Assembly (NCBI GenBank): GCA_015490795.1
Contig: WFXD01000024.1
Location: 1 to 43,677, forward strand
Direction of reading: 5' to 3'
DNA from: Gammaproteobacteria bacterium
Lineage (GTDB): Bacteria; Pseudomonadota; Gammaproteobacteria; Chromatiales; Chromatiaceae
Length of the DNA: 43,677 nt
Part shown: positions 15,818 to 25,243 of the stretch, piece by piece
How positions within the stretch are numbered: position 1 is the stretch's first letter
How the letters are laid out: the number at the start of each line of letters is the position of its first letter
Program-made: the position numbers and the translations under genes
Notes under the pieces: model-generated
Databases searched by the model: none
Told to the model about the DNA's origin: nothing
The model's input: the letters and a program-made list of their open reading frames with translations, nothing else

Positions 15818-15925
15818 GAGCCTGTCCGAGAATAGGTAAATATGCAATTTGTCAATAATTAACTCCTTACGAATCAATGGGTTAGAAGTTGCATTTCGTA
15901 AAAAGCCGAGTTCTCGGACAGGCTC
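15818..15925. mobile_element. 108-bp MITE, copy A
   Basis: Terminal inverted repeats GAGCCTGTCCGAGAA and TTCTCGGACAGGCTC are perfect over 15 bases and are flanked by CTAG on both sides (15814-15817 and 15926-15929). It is nearly identical, in inverse orientation, to copies at 39353 and 43420 and has the same 108-bp length. It codes for nothing. Internal pairs such as ATGCAA/TTGCAT suggest the whole unit folds as one long hairpin. It sits between convergent kdsB and the barrel gene, whose stop codons flank it. Confidence 0.9.
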
Positions 15926-15930
15926 CTAGG

Positions 15931-17355
15931 CTAAAAGCTATATTTCACATCCAAAAACAGCCTGTCATTGTCACCGATGCGGGTAAATGGCCGTTTGTCA
16001 CCGCTATGGTAGGCAACGATGCCACCTATTAGTCTAATACTCTCTGTCCACTCATAATCACCCTGTAGACGAGCAACCCCCCAACCCTCTTCCGGCGTGC
16101 CAAACAGCAGTGCAAGCAGGGTCACCTGTAAGCGGGCATGCATGAATTCACCTGCATAGCGCAGGGCCGTTTGCCATTCACTCCTCTCTGCTCCCTCAGC
16201 TGCCAGGGCTGGCACATAGCTGTGAAGATGCCGCTCCACAATCTCCAGCGTCAGCGTGGTGTCATCAAAGCCGGTATATTCAACACCCAGCAGCAGATCG
16301 GTCCGCTGCTTTTTTTGGCCTGGAGTTGCCAGAAACTCCAACCCCCTGAAGTGGGCGATTTCGCCTTTCAACAGCCAGTTACCCAGCGCTATATTTGCGG
16401 CAGAACCCAGCATAGTCAAGCGGCTGTGCTCGAATGTTGTGGTGCCATTTGCCATTTTCTGATGGGGTTGGTCATCAAACAGTCTGGCCCAGTAGAGCGA
16501 GAGATCCCAGCCACTAAAGAGACCATTGAGCGCCACCGCATATTCAAGATTACTGCTGCTTTGGTTTGGGCTGTTTTTGATAACGGGATAACTCAGGCCG
16601 GTATAAAAATCACTGCCGGGCTGTGCCGTTTTGTTGAATCGAATCTCCTGGATGATGAGTGCCGACAGGTTCCAGTCACCCCGGTAGTAGTCTGCCCGCG
16701 CCATGGTGAGCGGCAGACGCAGATCTTCAATATCCACCAGACCCGGCTCTCTCAAATCCATCGGGTTCAGTACATCGGTGACTCTGAGGTTGTCTGACTT
16801 TCCCCACACTGCCAGCTGGCGGCCCAGCTTTAGATCCAGTGAACGGGTCAGGCTGCCCTGCACCCAGGCCTCTCCCAGCACGGATTCACTCTCCTGGCTA
16901 TCCAGCTGCTCGCGGGTGTAGCCACTTCGCCCCTGGATTTTATAGACAAGGTCATGTGAGAGATTTGTCTCTGCATAGCCTCTCCAGCTGTTGATTAAAT
17001 CAACCTTGAGTTCAAGCCTGAGAGATCCGCGCAGACGCGACAGGCCACGGTGATCGGTTTCATTCGCCGCCGGGGCGCTGTGTGCATAGTTATAGCTGCT
17101 GGAGAGCGTCAATGCGCCGTTGAGCTGCCAGGGCGCCGAAGATGGGGAAGGCATATCCGCATGATGCGCTGCCTGCTCAGCCTCATCGCTGAAATCATTC
17201 AGCAGCATCTCCATCTCCGGCTCTGCCGCCTCTTCAAAGCCATCCATAATGGCATCCAGTTCCGCGCTGCTGTTCTTTGGTTCAGCAGCCAGCAGGGGTG
17301 TGCAACCACCTGTATATAATATCAGCAGTAAAACAATTAACCTGTTTACCGGCAT
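15931..17355 (-). CDS. Predicted outer-membrane beta-barrel protein (DUF1302-like)
   Basis: A 474-residue exported protein with a signal peptide at about 1-24 and an acidic linker (about 28-66, rich in Glu and Asp). Many alternating-hydrophobicity strands follow and end in LDVKYSF, a C-terminal Phe typical of outer-membrane barrels. The GRQLAVWGKSDNLRVTDVLN segment resembles DUF1302-type barrels. It is the last gene of the MMPL-LolA-barrel operon, 9 bp after the LolA-like gene, and may be the outer-membrane exit or acceptor of that system. The substrate is unknown. Confidence 0.78.
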   Translation of the reverse strand: MPVNRLIVLLLILYTGGCTPLLAAEPKNSSAELDAIMDGFEEAAEPEMEMLLNDFSDEAEQAAHHADMPSPSSAPWQLNGALTLSSSYNYAHSAPAANETDHRGLSRLRGSLRLELKVDLINSWRGYAETNLSHDLVYKIQGRSGYTREQLDSQESESVLGEAWVQGSLTRSLDLKLGRQLAVWGKSDNLRVTDVLNPMDLREPGLVDIEDLRLPLTMARADYYRGDWNLSALIIQEIRFNKTAQPGSDFYTGLSYPVIKNSPNQSSSNLEYAVALNGLFSGWDLSLYWARLFDDQPHQKMANGTTTFEHSRLTMLGSAANIALGNWLLKGEIAHFRGLEFLATPGQKKQRTDLLLGVEYTGFDDTTLTLEIVERHLHSYVPALAAEGAERSEWQTALRYAGEFMHARLQVTLLALLFGTPEEGWGVARLQGDYEWTESIRLIGGIVAYHSGDKRPFTRIGDNDRLFLDVKYSF

Positions 17356-17364
17356 TTTGAACAG

Positions 17365-18159
17365 TTACAGCCCCTTCTCAAGGCGGCGCAAGCTGAACAT
17401 GGCCTGATCCAGCGGCTGGTTAAATTTTATGTTATAGAAGTTAAGCTCTGTCTTATGCACGGTTCTTCTGTTTTTTTTGGTGGTCATGGTCTGTTTTGTT
17501 GCAAACCAGATGCCATCAATCAGCTCTATTTTTGGCGAGTCCATATATTTTATGCGCCCCCCTTCATTGACCCAAAGCACAGCCCGCACAACCATATAGT
17601 TATCCTGCCTTACAAACAGTACCGACTTGCTGTATCCCGTCTCATCTATCTCCTCTTCTGTTTTTGGTATGGCTTCAATCACCCAGGTCTTTGCCCCACG
17701 CACCTCTTTTTCATCGAGTATGCGAAAGTCGTAGGCATCCAGGTTTCTACTGGTCATATCCGAGTAGTTGAAGTCAGATCCCATAAAAGAGCCACTCTTG
17801 TCACTGGAGGCGATGCGCTTTGATTTACCCAGGGCAGGCAGATAGAGCCATTGATCGTCATCCTTGCTGTAGTCATCATAATCATAGGTAAGGAAGCCTG
17901 TATCTTTCACATCTGCCGGGGCCATAAAAAACATAATGCGCTGCTTGTCCTCTCCTTTATCCTTTATATAACTGCGAATCTTGCGGGCACGTTTATTACC
18001 CTTTTTATCAATCAGCGTCATTACCATATCCGAGATGCCGTTATCACCATCATCACGATCATCCACGCGCTCCATGATCTGGCGTGCTGTCAGATCAGCT
18101 GCCTGTAACGGCAGCAGCGCCATCATCAGAATCGCAAACAGTGATAGTGTGGATTTCAT
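17365..18159 (-). CDS. LolA-like outer-membrane lipoprotein-sorting family protein
   Basis: A 264-residue periplasmic protein with a signal peptide (about 1-20, ending LQA). The body matches the LolA-like family commonly paired with MMPL permeases: MTLIDKKGNKRARKIRSYIK, LPALGKSKRIASSDKSGSFMG and YMDSPKIELIDGIWFATKQ. The fold is a half-barrel with a greasy cavity, so a lipid or lipoprotein carrier is likely. The start overlaps the stop of the permease gene by 4 bp, showing they are one unit. Confidence 0.85.
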   Translation of the reverse strand: MKSTLSLFAILMMALLPLQAADLTARQIMERVDDRDDGDNGISDMVMTLIDKKGNKRARKIRSYIKDKGEDKQRIMFFMAPADVKDTGFLTYDYDDYSKDDDQWLYLPALGKSKRIASSDKSGSFMGSDFNYSDMTSRNLDAYDFRILDEKEVRGAKTWVIEAIPKTEEEIDETGYSKSVLFVRQDNYMVVRAVLWVNEGGRIKYMDSPKIELIDGIWFATKQTMTTKKNRRTVHKTELNFYNIKFNQPLDQAMFSLRRLEKGL

Positions 18160-20576
18160 CTTTTACCCCTTGTGTCCAATTTGTAAAACTGCGCCATCAG
18201 TGCCGGCGCCAGAAAAAAATCTGCCAGCAGTGCAATGCCGATAGCCAAACCTGTAAGCAGGCCAAAGTTGAATAGATTGGTCAATATCGAAAACATGTAA
18301 ATGAAGAAGCCAAGGCAGAGCACAATGGATGTCACCAGCATGGCTCTCCCTGAGGTTAACAGGGTGCGACGCACGGCATCGGCCACATCACCGGATGCCA
18401 GGTGATAACGCCGAAAATTGTGCATAAAGTGGATGGTGTCATCCACCGCCAGACCTATGGCAATGGAGCCAATCAAGATAGTAAAGAGATCCATCGGCAG
18501 ATCAAGCCACCCCATTACACCAACAGTGAGGATTATCGGCGCAAGATTTGGAATCATGCTGATCAGACCAATGCGCAGATCGCCCAACAGCACGATCATC
18601 ATGATTGTTATGACAACCGCAGCAATGATGTAACTCTGTGTCATGCTGAAAATAGTGGCGGCCATGGTTCGCCCAAGCAGTGCATTCATGCCTGTCACGG
18701 TAATCACCACATCATTGCCCAATTGCTGGTGGAAACGCTTTTGCAGATCATCTGATAATTTATACAGGTGGATAGAGTCTGTCCATGGCATCTTCAGGGT
18801 AAAGCGCGCCTTGCTGAACTGGCTGTCGACAAAATCCTCTAAATCATCAGAACCGCTGTTTTCAAACAGCAGGAACTCCTGTGCAATCAGATCGCGCTGG
18901 TCTGGCACGGTATAAAATATCTGTTGGTTCTCGTTCAGGGCCCGGTTGGTCTCTCGAATAATATCGACCACTGAGAGTGTCTTTCCAATGGTGACCGGCC
19001 CCTCCCTGATCTGCTCTATCTCCTGCTTGAGGCGCTCCAGCCCTTTGAGTATGTGCGGTTGGTAGAGGCCATTCTCTCTGCCCGTATCCACCACTACTTC
19101 GACCACGCTGGCGCCCCCCATTTTTTGATCGAGAAAATCCCCAGCCTGGCGGACTGACATTGAGGTTGGCATCCATTTATAAGGCTCATGAGAAAACCTG
19201 ACCTTGGTCGCGCCAATAATTCCGATCAAAATAATGATGCTGCTGAGCACCAGCACCAGCTTGTGGCGCGAGGTTGCAAAATCAGCAATGCCAATGACTA
19301 TTCTGTCCATCGCTGCATGACGCTTTTCTGCACTGCGGCCGCTTTTTGCTTTCAATGGAATTATTGACAGCAGCGCCGGCAGCAGCAAAATGGTAAAGAG
19401 CAGTGAGAGCAAAACACCGCTGCTTGCCAATATGCCAAGATCAGAGATCGGCGCAACCTCCGCGCCCGCAAAGGAGATCAGCCCGGCAGCGGTGGTAAAG
19501 CTGGTCATCACGATCGCCAGGCCGGAGTGGCGCATGGCATAGGCAATGCTGTCCTCTTTGCTGTTGCCCTGCTGTAGATGCCTGAAGAATACAGCCAGTA
19601 CATGCACCGATGCACCCACGCCTACTGCCATGAGAAAGGAGGGCAGTATCTGAGTCGGCAGCTTAAATGCAATGCCTGCAATGGCCATGACGCTCAGTGT
19701 GGAGAGCAGTGAAAAGAGAACCACCAAAAGCGGCAGCACCACGCCGGTTATGCGGCGGAACATGATAAACAGTGCAATGGCGATGGCCCCAAATGCAAGC
19801 CTGATAAAACGCTCCATATTGGTTTGCATGACCTGTTTCAGCTTGTACATCACCTCTGGGCCGCCACCAATGCGAACCTGAAAATCCGGCCCGTTGTAGC
19901 GTTCAGCAATCCGATGTGCTGCGATTACCAGCTCACTGTTCTCATCATCCGTTATGAACTGGCGCTCTATTGAAGTGGCATCATCTTCGAATGCATCATC
20001 AAACCCATCCAGTGCATCCCCCTCTGCTCCCAGGCTGCTGTAGGCCTCTGTTTTGATGACAATAACTGTGGTCGTGGCATCTTCTGACAGCAGCAGGTTG
20101 CGGTAGAAGGCGTTGCCCATGGCACGTTTTTTTACTGCGGCCAGGGCGGCGGCATCCTCCGGCCACTCCTCCAGCAGATCCTCGACAATCAGTGTCGAAC
20201 CCTCTCCGCGTGTGTTGCGGGCATTGATCAGGCTGGTGATATCATCCAGATAGGGCACATTGTCACGCAGCTCTTCATGCAGCTGCTTGAGTTTGTTCAG
20301 AAACTGGAGGTCAAACAGATCCGGCGCCGTCACCGCAATGGCCAGCACCTCGTCACGCCCGAACTGATCACGAAAGCCGGCATAGGCCGTTAACGCCGGA
20401 TCATCTGTATGCAGGAAACCCTCGGTTGAGGTGTCCATCATCAGTTTCGGCAGCTGTGTCGCCAGCCCTGCAACAAACAGCAGTACCAGGAGCAGCACCT
20501 TCCAATGGTTACGGTAGATCAGGTGTGCAAAATGCCCAAAACCATCCTCTATTTTTTCTCGCAGTTGGGTATGCAT
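18156..20576 (-). CDS. MMPL/RND-superfamily permease
   Basis: An 806-residue inner-membrane protein with the internally duplicated RND plan. TM1 (about 27-45) is followed by a large periplasmic domain, a five-helix bundle (about 255-400), a second lone helix (near 435), a second periplasmic domain, and a C-terminal helix bundle (about 645-800). The IAIGLAVDDTIHFMHNFRRY motif is typical of MMPL transporters of lipids and hydrophobic compounds. The partners here are a LolA-like carrier and an outer-membrane barrel rather than an adaptor protein and TolC, suggesting lipid traffic to the outer membrane rather than drug efflux. Confidence 0.88.
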   Translation of the reverse strand: MHTQLREKIEDGFGHFAHLIYRNHWKVLLLVLLFVAGLATQLPKLMMDTSTEGFLHTDDPALTAYAGFRDQFGRDEVLAIAVTAPDLFDLQFLNKLKQLHEELRDNVPYLDDITSLINARNTRGEGSTLIVEDLLEEWPEDAAALAAVKKRAMGNAFYRNLLLSEDATTTVIVIKTEAYSSLGAEGDALDGFDDAFEDDATSIERQFITDDENSELVIAAHRIAERYNGPDFQVRIGGGPEVMYKLKQVMQTNMERFIRLAFGAIAIALFIMFRRITGVVLPLLVVLFSLLSTLSVMAIAGIAFKLPTQILPSFLMAVGVGASVHVLAVFFRHLQQGNSKEDSIAYAMRHSGLAIVMTSFTTAAGLISFAGAEVAPISDLGILASSGVLLSLLFTILLLPALLSIIPLKAKSGRSAEKRHAAMDRIVIGIADFATSRHKLVLVLSSIIILIGIIGATKVRFSHEPYKWMPTSMSVRQAGDFLDQKMGGASVVEVVVDTGRENGLYQPHILKGLERLKQEIEQIREGPVTIGKTLSVVDIIRETNRALNENQQIFYTVPDQRDLIAQEFLLFENSGSDDLEDFVDSQFSKARFTLKMPWTDSIHLYKLSDDLQKRFHQQLGNDVVITVTGMNALLGRTMAATIFSMTQSYIIAAVVITIMMIVLLGDLRIGLISMIPNLAPIILTVGVMGWLDLPMDLFTILIGSIAIGLAVDDTIHFMHNFRRYHLASGDVADAVRRTLLTSGRAMLVTSIVLCLGFFIYMFSILTNLFNFGLLTGLAIGIALLADFFLAPALMAQFYKLDTRGKR

Positions 20577-20663
20577 GGATCTCTATTTTTCTAGGATTAT
20601 CCGGGATTGGTCATCTGGATTGCGGCCAGAGCCAGCGCGCATCTCTGTTAGGCAGCTTTGCAA

Positions 20664-20969
20664 TCAAGCAAAGAGGTCAATCCCCAACATCTCACTGATA
20701 CGATCACGCTCTTCGTTGGCCGCCAGACGTTCATAGGCGGTGACAGCGCGCTGGGAGTGCGCGGTATAGCTCTCTTGCGCAAGGCCCCGTGCTGCCCGGC
20801 GAGCCAGACGCTGCTCCATCAGCCGGGAGGCCTCCAGATCCAGGATCTGCGGTACCTTGTCAGCTGGCAGGCGGCGGCCATCCTCTGGCTTCTCGTGCCC
20901 GGATTTTTGCGCAAAGCCCGGTGTGGCTCCTGGAGCCAGATAGTTACTGAGGGATAGAGATGAGACCAT
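20664..20969 (-). CDS. Small conserved hypothetical protein
   Basis: A 101-residue protein of unknown function. The N-terminal third is Pro/Gly-rich; the C-terminal half is a charged helix (LDLEASRLMEQRLARRAARG) followed by AVTAYERLAANEERDRISEMLGIDLFA. The ending resembles short hypothetical proteins I associate with gammaproteobacterial genomes, supporting a real gene. There is no signal peptide and no catalytic motif. It lies about 85 bp upstream of the MMPL gene and may share its transcript. Confidence 0.6.
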   Translation of the reverse strand: MVSSLSLSNYLAPGATPGFAQKSGHEKPEDGRRLPADKVPQILDLEASRLMEQRLARRAARGLAQESYTAHSQRAVTAYERLAANEERDRISEMLGIDLFA

Positions 20970-21018
20970 CGCCAGTAGCCAGAACCATATCTGATACCAA
21001 TAGAAAGCATCCTGCTAT

Positions 21019-21034
21019 CGCTGCTTACGCAGCG
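21019..21034 (-). terminator. Short hairpin after the HIT gene
   Basis: CGCTGC-TTAC-GCAGCG forms a 6-bp stem with a 4-base loop, about 20 bases past the HIT-gene stop. No T-run follows, so termination is uncertain. Confidence 0.3.
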
Positions 21035-21054
21035 CAGGGACGTTGAATAGATGC

Positions 21055-21402
21055 TCAGCCCGGCGGCCAGTTCATGCGGCGGCCACCCAGAACATGCATG
21101 TGGATATGGAAGACGGTCTGCCCCGCTCCCTCATTGCAGTTTAGCACCATCCGGTAACCCTGCTCGCTAAGACCATCGATCTCGGCAACCTTTTGGGCGC
21201 CCAGCACCAGTCTGCCCATCAGCTCGGCATCCTCAGGCTGGAGCTCGTTGGTGGTGCTGTAGTGCTTTTTGGGAATCACCAGCACATGGGTGGGGGCCTG
21301 TGGATTGAGATCCCGAAAGGCCAGCACATCATCATCTTCGTAGACCACATCCGGCTGGATTTCACCACTGACCATTTTGCAGAAAATACATGCTGTCATC
21401 AT
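21055..21402 (-). CDS. hinT: HIT-family nucleotide-binding protein (HinT-like)
   Basis: About 115 residues, of the HIT hydrolase family. The histidine triad is HIHMHVL near the C-terminus, and the N-terminus is [11 protein letters not shown]. HinT-type proteins hydrolyse purine phosphoramidates and aminoacyl-AMP. A longer open frame extends to 21522, but the GGAGAG directly before ATG 21402/21399 and the family N-terminus place the start here, 17 bp after the recR stop. The longer frame would overlap recR. Confidence 0.9.
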   Translation of the reverse strand: MMTACIFCKMVSGEIQPDVVYEDDDVLAFRDLNPQAPTHVLVIPKKHYSTTNELQPEDAELMGRLVLGAQKVAEIDGLSEQGYRMVLNCNEGAGQTVFHIHMHVLGGRRMNWPPG

Positions 21403-21419
21403 CTCTCTCCTGTTGGAAG

Positions 21420-22016
21420 TTACAACGCCTGCCGCCCCATAAAGGCATGAGAGAGGGTGCCGCCATCGACATACTCCAGCTCTCCTCCCAGGGGGACGCC
21501 GTGGGCGATGCGTGTGGCGCATATCGCCTTTTGATGTGCCATCTCGCCAATATAGTGCGCCGTCGCCTCCCCTTCCACCGTCGGGTTGGTGGCGAGGATG
21601 ATCTCTTTGACGGCCCCTTCAGCCAGTCGCTGCTCCAGCAGATCCAGGCCAATCTCTTTGGGGCCAATCCCGTCCAGCGGAGAGAGCCGCCCGCCAAGGA
21701 CAAAGTACAGCCCCCGGTAGTCAATTGCCTGCTCTATGGCCAGCACCTCTGCTGGCGTCTCCACCACACAGAGCTGGCTCTCATCCCGTTTGGGGTTGGC
21801 ACAGAGATGGCATCGCTCATGCTCACTCAGGGTACGGCAGCGGTTGCAGTGGCCGATATTATCTGCCGCTGCAACCAGCATCTCTGCCAGATGCCGGGCA
21901 CCCGAGCGGTCACGCTCCAGCAGGTGAAAGGCCATGCGCTGGGCCGATTTGGGGCCGACGCCAGGCAGGCAGCAGAGCGCATCAATCAGCCGGAAAAGCA
22001 GGGGCTGTTGAGACAC
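21420..22016 (-). CDS. recR: Recombination protein RecR
   Basis: A 198-residue DNA-binding clamp of the RecFOR recombinational repair pathway. It shows the N-terminal helix-hairpin-helix ([17 protein letters not shown]), a four-cysteine zinc motif ([16 protein letters not shown]) and a Toprim domain ([13 protein letters not shown] through the [12 protein letters not shown] region). Length and order fit the family. It follows ybaB by 3 bp in the standard dnaX-ybaB-recR arrangement. Confidence 0.97.
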   Translation of the reverse strand: MSQQPLLFRLIDALCCLPGVGPKSAQRMAFHLLERDRSGARHLAEMLVAAADNIGHCNRCRTLSEHERCHLCANPKRDESQLCVVETPAEVLAIEQAIDYRGLYFVLGGRLSPLDGIGPKEIGLDLLEQRLAEGAVKEIILATNPTVEGEATAHYIGEMAHQKAICATRIAHGVPLGGELEYVDGGTLSHAFMGRQAL

Positions 22017-22019
22017 TCG

Positions 22020-22343
22020 CTAGAATGGCATCTTGAAGCCGGGAGGCAGGTTCAGCCCCGCCGTCATCCCTGCCATGCTGTCCTGGGTCTTGGCTGCAAC
22101 CTTGTGCGCCGCATCATTCATCGCCGCAGCCACCAGATCTTCCAGCATCTCTTTGTCATCGCCCATCAGGCTCTCATCGATGTTGACGCGGCGTACCTCA
22201 TGCTTGCCGTTCATCACCACCTTGACCAGCCCGGCTCCCGACTCACCTGTCACCTCCTCCCGTGCCAGCTGTTCCTGAGCCTTCTGCATCTCCTCCTGCA
22301 TCTTTTGGGCCTGACGCATCAAATTGCCAATACCACCTTTCAT
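22020..22343 (-). CDS. ybaB: YbaB/EbfC nucleoid-associated protein
   Basis: A 107-residue DNA-binding protein with the typical N-terminus ([20 protein letters not shown]) and the conserved [15 protein letters not shown] core. It forms dimers that bind DNA and influence nucleoid structure. It lies between dnaX (37 bp upstream) and recR (3 bp downstream). Confidence 0.96.
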   Translation of the reverse strand: MKGGIGNLMRQAQKMQEEMQKAQEQLAREEVTGESGAGLVKVVMNGKHEVRRVNIDESLMGDDKEMLEDLVAAAMNDAAHKVAAKTQDSMAGMTAGLNLPPGFKMPF

Positions 22344-22380
22344 TATTGAGCACCTTTGTTAAATCAATGATTTGTGAAAA

Positions 22381-23979
22381 CTACCGGAGCGGCTGCACAG
22401 AGCCTGGAACCAGTTTGCCTGAAAATGTCTCTTGTATGCTGCGCACCACAGGATCATCCGCCATGCTCTGCTCGGCCTGGCGCTGCCGATCTGCCTGGAC
22501 ACGCCCCTGCCGCTGCGCGGGCGTCTCATCCTGAGGCCGTTCGGCGCAGATCTCCAGTTTCAGCTTGCTGCCGCAGTAGCTCTCCAGCGCCTGCTGGAGG
22601 TTCTGCTTTGAGCGGGTTGTACACATCCCCTGATGGGCAGGGTCAAGGAGCAGCCTCAGTATGCCATCATCCCAGCTCTGGTAGGTGCAGTTGTTTGCCA
22701 GCTGCTGCGCTATGCCCCCCAGCTCCAGCTGCTCAATAACCTGATGCCAGTTACTGAAGGCCTGTCGATCAGCAGGCGCTACCGGCTGGTCTGCCGGTCT
22801 GCTTTGGGCGGGTGCCGCCGGTTTTGGCGCCGATTTCGCACGGGCTGATGGCTGCGCCTGTGTGGCTGGCGCCGGTGGGTCCTGGACTCTCCCGTTGTCA
22901 GGCCGGAATGCCAGCATCCTGAGCAGAACCATCTCAAAGCCGCTACCCGGGTCTGGAGCCAGAGGGAGATCCCGCTGCCCCATTAAACCAATCTGATAGT
23001 AGAGCTGCACATCCTCCGGTGTCAGGCGCGCTGCCAGTGACTCAAGCTGTGTGCGGTCTCCCGCATTGTCATCCAGTGCAGCAGGCACCATCTGCACCAG
23101 GGCGATGCGGTGCAGCAGGGAGAGCAGCTCCTGTAGCGCAGCGGCAAAATCCGGAGCCTGCTCTGCCAGGCTGGCCGCCTGCGTCATGACCTGCTCTGCA
23201 TCCCGATCTGCCAGCGCCTCCAGCAGGTTGTGGATCTGATCCCTGGAGAGGGTGCCCAGCATGCTGCGCACATCCGCTTCAGCGACCTGGCCGGCGCCAA
23301 AGGCAATGGCCTGATCCATCAGGCTCAGGGCATCGCGCATGCTGCCATCCGCTGAGTGGCTGATCTGGACAAGGGCGGCATGTTCATATTTTATCCCCTC
23401 CTGATCCAGAATTTTCTGTAGCTGGTCGCTGATCTGCTCCGGTTGCAGCCGCTTTAGATTGAACTGAAGGCAGCGTGAGAGCACTGTGACCGGCATCTTC
23501 TGTGGATCGGTGGTTGCCAGCAGAAATTTTACATGGGGCGGCGGCTCTTCCAGGGTTTTGAGCAGGGCATTGAAGCTGCTGTCGGAAAACATGTGCACCT
23601 CATCAATGAGGTAGACCTTGTAGCGGCCGCGCACCGGCGCATAGGGGACGTTGTCCAGCAGCTCCCGTGTCTGATCGACCTTGGTTCGGGAGGCGGCATC
23701 CACCTCCAGCAGATCGATAAAGCGCCCCTCATCAATCTCGCGACAGGCGCTGCATTCGCCACAGGGGGTGGAGCTGACACCCTGCTCGCAGTTCAGTGAT
23801 TTGGCAAAGATGCGCGCCAGCGTGGTCTTGCCCACTCCACGGGTGCCGCAAAAGAGGTAGGCGTGGTGCAGCCGGTCATGATCCAGGGCATTGCTCAGCG
23901 CACGCACTACATGCTCCTGGCCAACCATTTCGCCAAACGTGTGGGGACGCCACTTGCGAGCCAGAACCTGGTAGGACAT
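22381..23979 (-). CDS. dnaX: DNA polymerase III subunit tau/gamma
   Basis: A 532-residue clamp-loader ATPase. Walker A is GTRGVGKT near 45-52, the zinc-binding cysteines lie in CEQGVSSTPCGECSAC, the DEVH box is in LIDEVHMFS, and sensor 1 is in LLATTDPQK. A Pro/Ala/Gln-rich linker (about 355-395) leads to the tau C-terminal domain. I looked for the A-AAA-AAG slippery heptamer that yields gamma in E. coli and saw none in the linker, so gamma may not be made by frameshifting. It adjoins the 4.5S RNA gene, as in other gammaproteobacteria. Confidence 0.96.
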   Translation of the reverse strand: MSYQVLARKWRPHTFGEMVGQEHVVRALSNALDHDRLHHAYLFCGTRGVGKTTLARIFAKSLNCEQGVSSTPCGECSACREIDEGRFIDLLEVDAASRTKVDQTRELLDNVPYAPVRGRYKVYLIDEVHMFSDSSFNALLKTLEEPPPHVKFLLATTDPQKMPVTVLSRCLQFNLKRLQPEQISDQLQKILDQEGIKYEHAALVQISHSADGSMRDALSLMDQAIAFGAGQVAEADVRSMLGTLSRDQIHNLLEALADRDAEQVMTQAASLAEQAPDFAAALQELLSLLHRIALVQMVPAALDDNAGDRTQLESLAARLTPEDVQLYYQIGLMGQRDLPLAPDPGSGFEMVLLRMLAFRPDNGRVQDPPAPATQAQPSARAKSAPKPAAPAQSRPADQPVAPADRQAFSNWHQVIEQLELGGIAQQLANNCTYQSWDDGILRLLLDPAHQGMCTTRSKQNLQQALESYCGSKLKLEICAERPQDETPAQRQGRVQADRQRQAEQSMADDPVVRSIQETFSGKLVPGSVQPLR

Positions 23980-24047
23980 AGGATAAAGTTTCAGAAGACC
24001 GAAAAACGAAGAGTCTACCGCAATGTGCGCAACGATTCACGGAGAAT

Positions 24048-24162
24048 GGTGGCAACCCGCACCAGCCACACCCCGGCACACGAGTCCACCGCTGCGGCTG
24101 CTCCCTTCCGGGCCTGACCGGGTTCACGGCTTTCTGTTGCGAGGGGACCAGTACGGGTCACC
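24048..24162 (-). ncRNA. ffs: Signal recognition particle RNA (4.5S type)
   Basis: On the minus strand the sequence starts GGTGACCCG and ends CGGGTTGCCACC, which pair as the terminal helix. The apical domain has the conserved GGTCAGGCCCGGAAGGGAGC (GGAA tetraloop and asymmetric loop) with AGCAGCC on the return strand. Length is 115 nt, normal for the short bacterial SRP RNA. With Ffh it targets nascent inner-membrane proteins. It sits directly upstream of dnaX. Confidence 0.95.
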
Positions 24163-24226
24163 ATAAAACGGCGAGGATTATAGCCCCGAACACACCCTTT
24201 TCACAAAGGGATTCTGCATTGCTCTT

Positions 24227-25096
24227 TTATTCTGCTTTATCACCAGCAGGGATCAGCCACGTTGAAAAGAGGCCGGGAAGTGCCACAATGGCTGCATCTG
24301 CTCTGGCTGGATGCTCTGCCTGAAAGGCATGGATGTTGTCAATACGGCGCTCTGACAGGGGGTGCGTACTGAAAAACTCCGGTGTCTGTAGTGACTCGCC
24401 CTCATGCGCCTGTTCTAAAACCTTAAACAGCCGGTCAGCCCCATCAACATGGCCATAGAGTCGGTAGAGTGCATGCAACGCCGTCTGATCTGCCTCCCGC
24501 TCCTGATCACGGCTGAATTTCAGAACCGTGAGCCCCCCCGTGTTGGCCAGAACCCGATCAGTCATGGCATTGCCCAATGTGCTGCTGATCATGCTGATCG
24601 CCAGCCCAAAGATAATGCCCCGCCCCATGCTGCGGATCGGGTGGCGATGTTTGATATGTGCAATCTCATGCGCCAGCACCATAGCCACTGCATTCTCATG
24701 TGGCAGCTTTTCAAGCAGCCCACGGAACATGAAGAGATGCCCACCCAGGGTGGCAAAGGCATTGACCAGGTCGTCGTCCACATAGTGTACGGTGATCTGC
24801 ATCTCGGGGGGCAGCGCCTGTTCAGCCGCTATTCTCTCCGCCAGGCCATTCAGATAGCGCTCAATGGGCAGAGGCTCAACCTCATCAACAGGGAACTCAT
24901 CCGTTACACGGGTTGCCAGCTGCGCCTCCAGCTCAAAGGGGATATAGACGGCCAGGCGGTCTGCCAGCAGGGTCAACACCACGATAACAGCCAGCACAAC
25001 CCCCAGCACACCACCCACCAGCAGGCAGAACTCCTTCAGTGGGTGCTGAGTGCTGGTGTTTATCCCTTCCGGAATCTCAGGGTTGCTGTATTTCAT
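24227..25096 (-). CDS. Membrane-anchored M48-family zinc metalloprotease
   Basis: A 289-residue protease. One hydrophobic anchor lies at about 24-46. The zinc motif HEIAH is at 143-147, and the third ligand is probably Glu201 in FSRDQEREAD. The catalytic domain faces the periplasm if the anchor is N-in. A role in envelope quality control is likely by family. Its start overlaps the end of the interrupted ybjQ-like gene by 20 bp, so translation was coupled to it. The IS inserted upstream should reduce or re-route its expression. Confidence 0.88.
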   Translation of the reverse strand: MKYSNPEIPEGINTSTQHPLKEFCLLVGGVLGVVLAVIVVLTLLADRLAVYIPFELEAQLATRVTDEFPVDEVEPLPIERYLNGLAERIAAEQALPPEMQITVHYVDDDLVNAFATLGGHLFMFRGLLEKLPHENAVAMVLAHEIAHIKHRHPIRSMGRGIIFGLAISMISSTLGNAMTDRVLANTGGLTVLKFSRDQEREADQTALHALYRLYGHVDGADRLFKVLEQAHEGESLQTPEFFSTHPLSERRIDNIHAFQAEHPARADAAIVALPGLFSTWLIPAGDKAE

Positions 25097-25243
25097 AAAC
25101 CGTTACGGGGCTATCCGGGTTAATCAATACGGTTCCATAAGCCATAACCTCAACTGCACCGACACTATTCTTCCGGCCTTTATAGATGCTTGAGGTCTCA
25201 AGTTTGACGTTGAATATGATATGCCCATCAAGGCCCCGGGCCT
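25077..25243 (-). pseudogene. 3' part of IS-split YbjQ/UPF0145-family gene
   Basis: On the minus strand this stretch encodes EARGLDGHIIFNVKLETSS, then IYKGRKNSVGAVEVMAYGTV and a stop at 25077. This is the conserved C-terminal half of YbjQ-type proteins, with no start of its own. It continues the frame of 27774-28086 once the IS and one copy of the 10-bp duplication are removed, giving a 159-residue protein. Confidence 0.9.

Noticed and set aside
21390-22349. 319-residue plus-strand open frame
   Set aside because: Antisense to recR and ybaB; His/Leu/Gln-rich low-information sequence with no family features.
22780-22900. Possible programmed frameshift in dnaX
   Set aside because: No A-AAA-AAG heptamer or similar slippery run was found in the linker region.
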